DNA from: Sphagnum compactum
Lineage: Eukaryota; Bryophyta; Sphagnopsida; Sphagnales
DNA: 64,000 nucleotides
Direction: 5' to 3'
Assembly: GCA_965153455.1 (NCBI GenBank)
Contig: OZ234496.1
Location: forward strand, 15,430,304-15,494,303
Shown: in pieces, positions 60,700-64,000 of the stretch
How the letters are laid out: each line of letters begins with the position of its first letter
Numbering within the stretch: position 1 is the first letter of the stretch
Notes under the pieces: model-generated
Database searches by the model: none
Seen by the model: only the letters and a program-made list of their open reading frames with translations
Told to the model about the DNA's origin: nothing
Program-made: the position numbers and the translations under genes

Positions 60700-62520
60700 T
60701 CTGACAATATGCTAAACCATGATACAAATGAGGGTATTGCAATTACACTTCAAAACTTTGTTGAAATCCTTATACCATCAATGTGGCAAATATTGCAATA
60801 CCCTTATTTACATATACCAACAATTTTGCATTCATCCGTTAAATGATTCTTACCATTATGAGTTTGAAAATGTTATTCAAGTATATTTAATGTTTATTTA
60901 AATTTTATAATATAAAATAATCATTAATATATTATATGTATAAGAATGCAATAATAATAATTCCACGCATTAATTAATTAAGTATATCATTATTTGATAT
61001 ATTGTAAAATAAAATTTACATAGAGGTAAGAAAATACATTGATTAAAAGTACATAATATTAGGTATGTATATTTCAAAATTCAGCTAAAAACTTGATTCC
61101 TAAACCTTAAACCCTAAACCTTGATTGAAGGAAGTCAAGGTTCTTATAGAAGGATTTTTTTATGTTCCAACAAAAAAAAAACAAGGAAGATGATTTTGTT
61201 GATGTTAAAGTTGATGAAAGATGTCTATGGCTTGCTTGACAATATTGATTAATGATACAATGCATTGTTGTGTTGCAAGAAATTCCAACTACATTTTGGA
61301 GGCAACACAACTCAACAATGTAGGAGGTTTTAACTCTGCAAGGAGGAGACAACAAACGTAGCTAGAAAGTGAGCTTATGCAATACTAGATTATATGATCA
61401 TTAGAAAACATTTGCAATGGACTTGAAGAAGGGGAAACATCTAGTGTTTACTCTTGTTAAAATGATTGTTTTGGTGTTCATATCTTTAATGAATTTAGTT
61501 TTGAGAAGACAATCCCTAGAGGTTTATCAAACCAAAGACTGAAGCAATAGCTTGACTATATTCAAAGGGTAAGATGATGATATCATTGAATTAGGGGCAT
61601 CTGATAAACAAAAACCACTTGGAGCTAAGGTGCATGAAAACCTAATTAAAACAACAACATTTGCACCAAAGTTTAACTAATTTACTAAACAATGAAAACA
61701 TACACTAACAATTCTACAATCCACAACATTAATAAACATGCAAACAACCTATTCCTATGTTGCACCACACTCCCACAACCTCTTTCCCCTTTTCTTTATT
61801 TTCATTTTCCAAAATCTAGATAGCCCAAGCTTTCTCGAATTTGATAATTTTCTCTCCTTCCTATTTTCTTCAAACCTTGCAACAAAGAAAAACTCTCATG
61901 CCTTCGTAAAGAACCCAACTTTTTATATCCATCTTTTCTTCCTCTTGTTTTGCTTTAGATCTCTCTTGTCTTTCTCCCCTTGTTTTATTGTTTTGAAAAC
62001 TTCAAATAAGAAAGAAAAGGTTTAATCCCTCAAACTTTCCAAAGTCCTTCCTAAAATTCCTTTTATCCTTAAAAGCTTCAAAGATCTTTCATTCACCAAC
62101 TCCCCTATCTAACTTTTGCTATATCTTGTTCTCATATTTGCCTAATGCTTTCTACCGCAACCTCCAAAAATCCCAAAAACAACTAATGCTTAAAGAGCCT
62201 CCCTTCACCTCCTCATGCTTCCTCTTATTTTCTCCCCTCTTTGGCCTCTATCTCTTCCTTTCATCTTTGTTTCTTAGCCAACATTTCACCTTCTAGCTTT
62301 AATTTTTGTCCAACCTTTTTCCTTTTCCGTACTCCTGAAACCTGGCTCCACCTAAGAAAACTTGGCATCAACTAGATTTGGAATAAGACCCAGCCTGACG
62401 AGGTTTAAGGTCTAGTTGCAAGGGCCAAGTCTTATGTGTAGGTTATAGAGGTTATAGGGGGTTTAGAGGTATAGCATATAGAGGTTTTGATGTCAGTGTT
62501 GAAGCTGCAAAGGTACTTCG
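60700..62520. other. intergenic DNA, no gene seen
   Basis: AT-rich, then C/T-rich from about 61.7 to 62.35 kb. A TAAACCTTAAACCCTAAACC telo-box-like string lies near 61101-61123. The 95-residue frame at 61738-62025 is phenylalanine/serine-rich low complexity and unsupported. Confidence 0.5.
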
Positions 62521-62527
62521 GTATCAT

Positions 62528-62738
62528 CAACCTAAACATACATAGATGGACAAGGCGTAGGAGGGTTCTTACTTCCTACACCTCCACCTGAAGTGGAAGG
62601 GATCTCACTCCTACTTATAGGCATAAGATCCTTCAAGCAGGCATATAGATGGGTGTAAAATTCCTTCCACTCATAAGAAGTAGGTGCAAGAACCCTCCCC
62701 ATCCCATAGCCTTGTGATCTCCAAATGTTTAGGTTCAT
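62528..62738. repeat. near-complete imperfect hairpin, arms about 75 nt
   Basis: AACCTAAACAT, GGACAAGGCGTA, GGAGGGTTCTTAC and GAAGTGGAAGG on the left are matched by the reverse complement of the right arm: AACCTAAACAT, CACAAGGCTATG, GGAGGGTTCTTGC and GAGTGGAAGG. The centre is near 62632. It fits a MITE or long hairpin RNA gene. Confidence 0.7.
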
Positions 62739-63429
62739 GGTAACCATCACCTTGTAGCTTTATGGTGGGTAAAGCAGCAGGATGGGGATGTTCTAGAAAC
62801 GAAGGTGCCTAGGATGAAGCAGTTGCCAAGTCTGGGCCTGCATTTTGGGAATGTCCCCCACCCTTGGGCTTTCACCTAACACAGATTCAGGTCATTGCAT
62901 CCACATTAAGACTAGAAAAATTTACAATGTTTTAATTACAATTATAATGGAATGGGAATGACTTTGAGCTTTGCCTGCTCTGCATCATAATCAATCATCT
63001 GGATTTAAGCAAAACTCAGTTCAAAATGATCACAATGCATACTTTCACCCTCAAAACGGATGTAAGAGAATCAACTATTCTCTTGCCAAATGCTAGCGTT
63101 GCTTCCATGCAGATGCCACTATAGGGAGCAAAAAACATAGTACCCGTATGAGGAGGAACAGCAATGCCAATGTGAGATACGTGTCATCTTGCAACCATTT
63201 TTGTGGAGAGATGGCCCAGGGGTAGGGACAAACTTCTTTGGCACTTTTGCTAACATTGAACACCAGCTTCGCAAAGCCACAATCTGGGCGCTTCACTGAT
63301 TGACCTCCGGATACGGATTTGAGACCTGCAGTTTCATGGCAAGGTACATGGTTAGAGAGAAATATGTTGTGTGTAGGGATGGAACCCAGCAGTACATGTC
63401 AACCAAAACTGTTGTCAGCTTCTGCAAAT

Positions 63430-63680
63430 CATGTCTATGAGATTGCAGAGAAAAATCTCCACAACAACACTTCAAAGGTACAACATGACAATGAGTGCAG
63501 TCATAACCTTGTGAGAATTGCTCACAAGGAGTCTGACCATCATCACCTTCATGATGAACAACAGTAACAAGCTACCATAACTCTACCCCACTGACTTCAT
63601 CAGCTCCTGGAATATCAATAGATCAGAATCACAAGACTTAAAGGGCATTCTCACATATGCTCCCTAAGTCCTGCAACCTT
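63430..63680. repeat. dispersed repeat related to the TRAF-type gene's upstream DNA
   Basis: GATTGCAGAGAAAAATCTCC followed by ACAACAACACTTCAAAGGTA, then TCATGATGAACAACAGTAAC and CCCACTGACTTCATCA, matches in order 52288-52480 (TTGCAGAGAAAACTCC, ACACTTTGAAGGTA, ACCATTAATGGCAGTTAAC, CCCACTGACTTCAACA) and more weakly 53140-53330. The rest of 62.8-64 kb shows no supported gene. Confidence 0.6.
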
Positions 63681-64000
63681 CAAAGCCCAAAGAAATTTGT
63701 TGCACATATGATGTGGAGAACATCAGGAAGATAGAAAGGCAGCAATTGCATCTACTGCACTGATTGCCTCAAACTACTGAGAAGAGCGATAAGAATGATG
63801 CCATGGTCTGCCACCTAAGTATGCCTAAGATGCAGATACCTATTTCTTCAATGATGTCGACTCTTCAACAGTTTTAAATACAATAATCTGGTTGTCCATG
63901 AAACTGAAGGATTTTAAAACTCCTACATTACAGCCTTTGGATGACCAAACTACCCAAAGATCCCCATAACCCTTAGCTGCCAATCATGGGTTACACACAT

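Noticed and set aside
61738-62025. 95-residue open frame rich in F, L and S
   Set aside because: Follows from a C/T-rich tract; no domain or conserved motif seen.

Overview
This looks like nuclear DNA of a land plant. The genes have GT-AG introns, there is a nuclear psaK gene with a plastid transit peptide, a BIC-type cryptochrome inhibitor, a plant TRAF-type zinc-finger protein, and a short interstitial run of the plant telomere motif TTTAGGG. Intergenic DNA is very AT-rich, full of homopolymers, microsatellites, tandem repeats and decayed transposon relics, while genes are small islands with moderately short introns. That, and the style of the hAT relic, would fit a bryophyte or lycophyte better than a flowering plant, but I cannot fix the species from sequence alone.

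Layout. 1-3.6 kb: AT-rich intergenic. 3.6-7.4 kb (minus): a multi-exon plant coiled-coil protein of unknown function. 8-23 kb: gene-free, with a ~145 bp tandem array (10.2-10.96 kb), a decayed hAT-superfamily transposase (11.05-13.15 kb), several short tandem duplications and a fold-back element (22.2-22.9 kb). 23.2-25.1 kb (plus): a small plastid-type/tail-anchored protein of unknown function, then a two-exon START/Bet v 1-like protein. 25.2-35.9 kb: no recognisable gene. 35.9-37.0 kb (minus): psaK, three exons. 39.1-39.9 kb (minus): a BIC-like gene with a long N-terminal extension. 43.4-44.5 kb (minus): a broken Abraxas/FAM175-like gene, head-to-head with an intact six-exon APE2-type AP endonuclease gene (44.9-48.0 kb, plus). 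49.3-52.2 kb (minus): a five-exon TRAF-type zinc-finger protein. 54-64 kb: gene-poor, dominated by tandem and inverted repeats.

The genes do not form an operon-like system. The most suggestive arrangement is the divergent APE2 / Abraxas-like pair, where both families act in DNA-damage responses and share a ~340 bp intergenic segment with a telo-box, a TTAGGG run and many GGTTC motifs; one partner now carries stop codons and a frameshift. Inside APE2 there is a tandemly duplicated, broken copy of part of exon 3 and, in the next intron, a compact microRNA-precursor-like hairpin. No clearly new multigene system was found; the best novelty candidates are these intragenic structures, two further hairpins and the large fold-back repeat at 57.2-59.1 kb.
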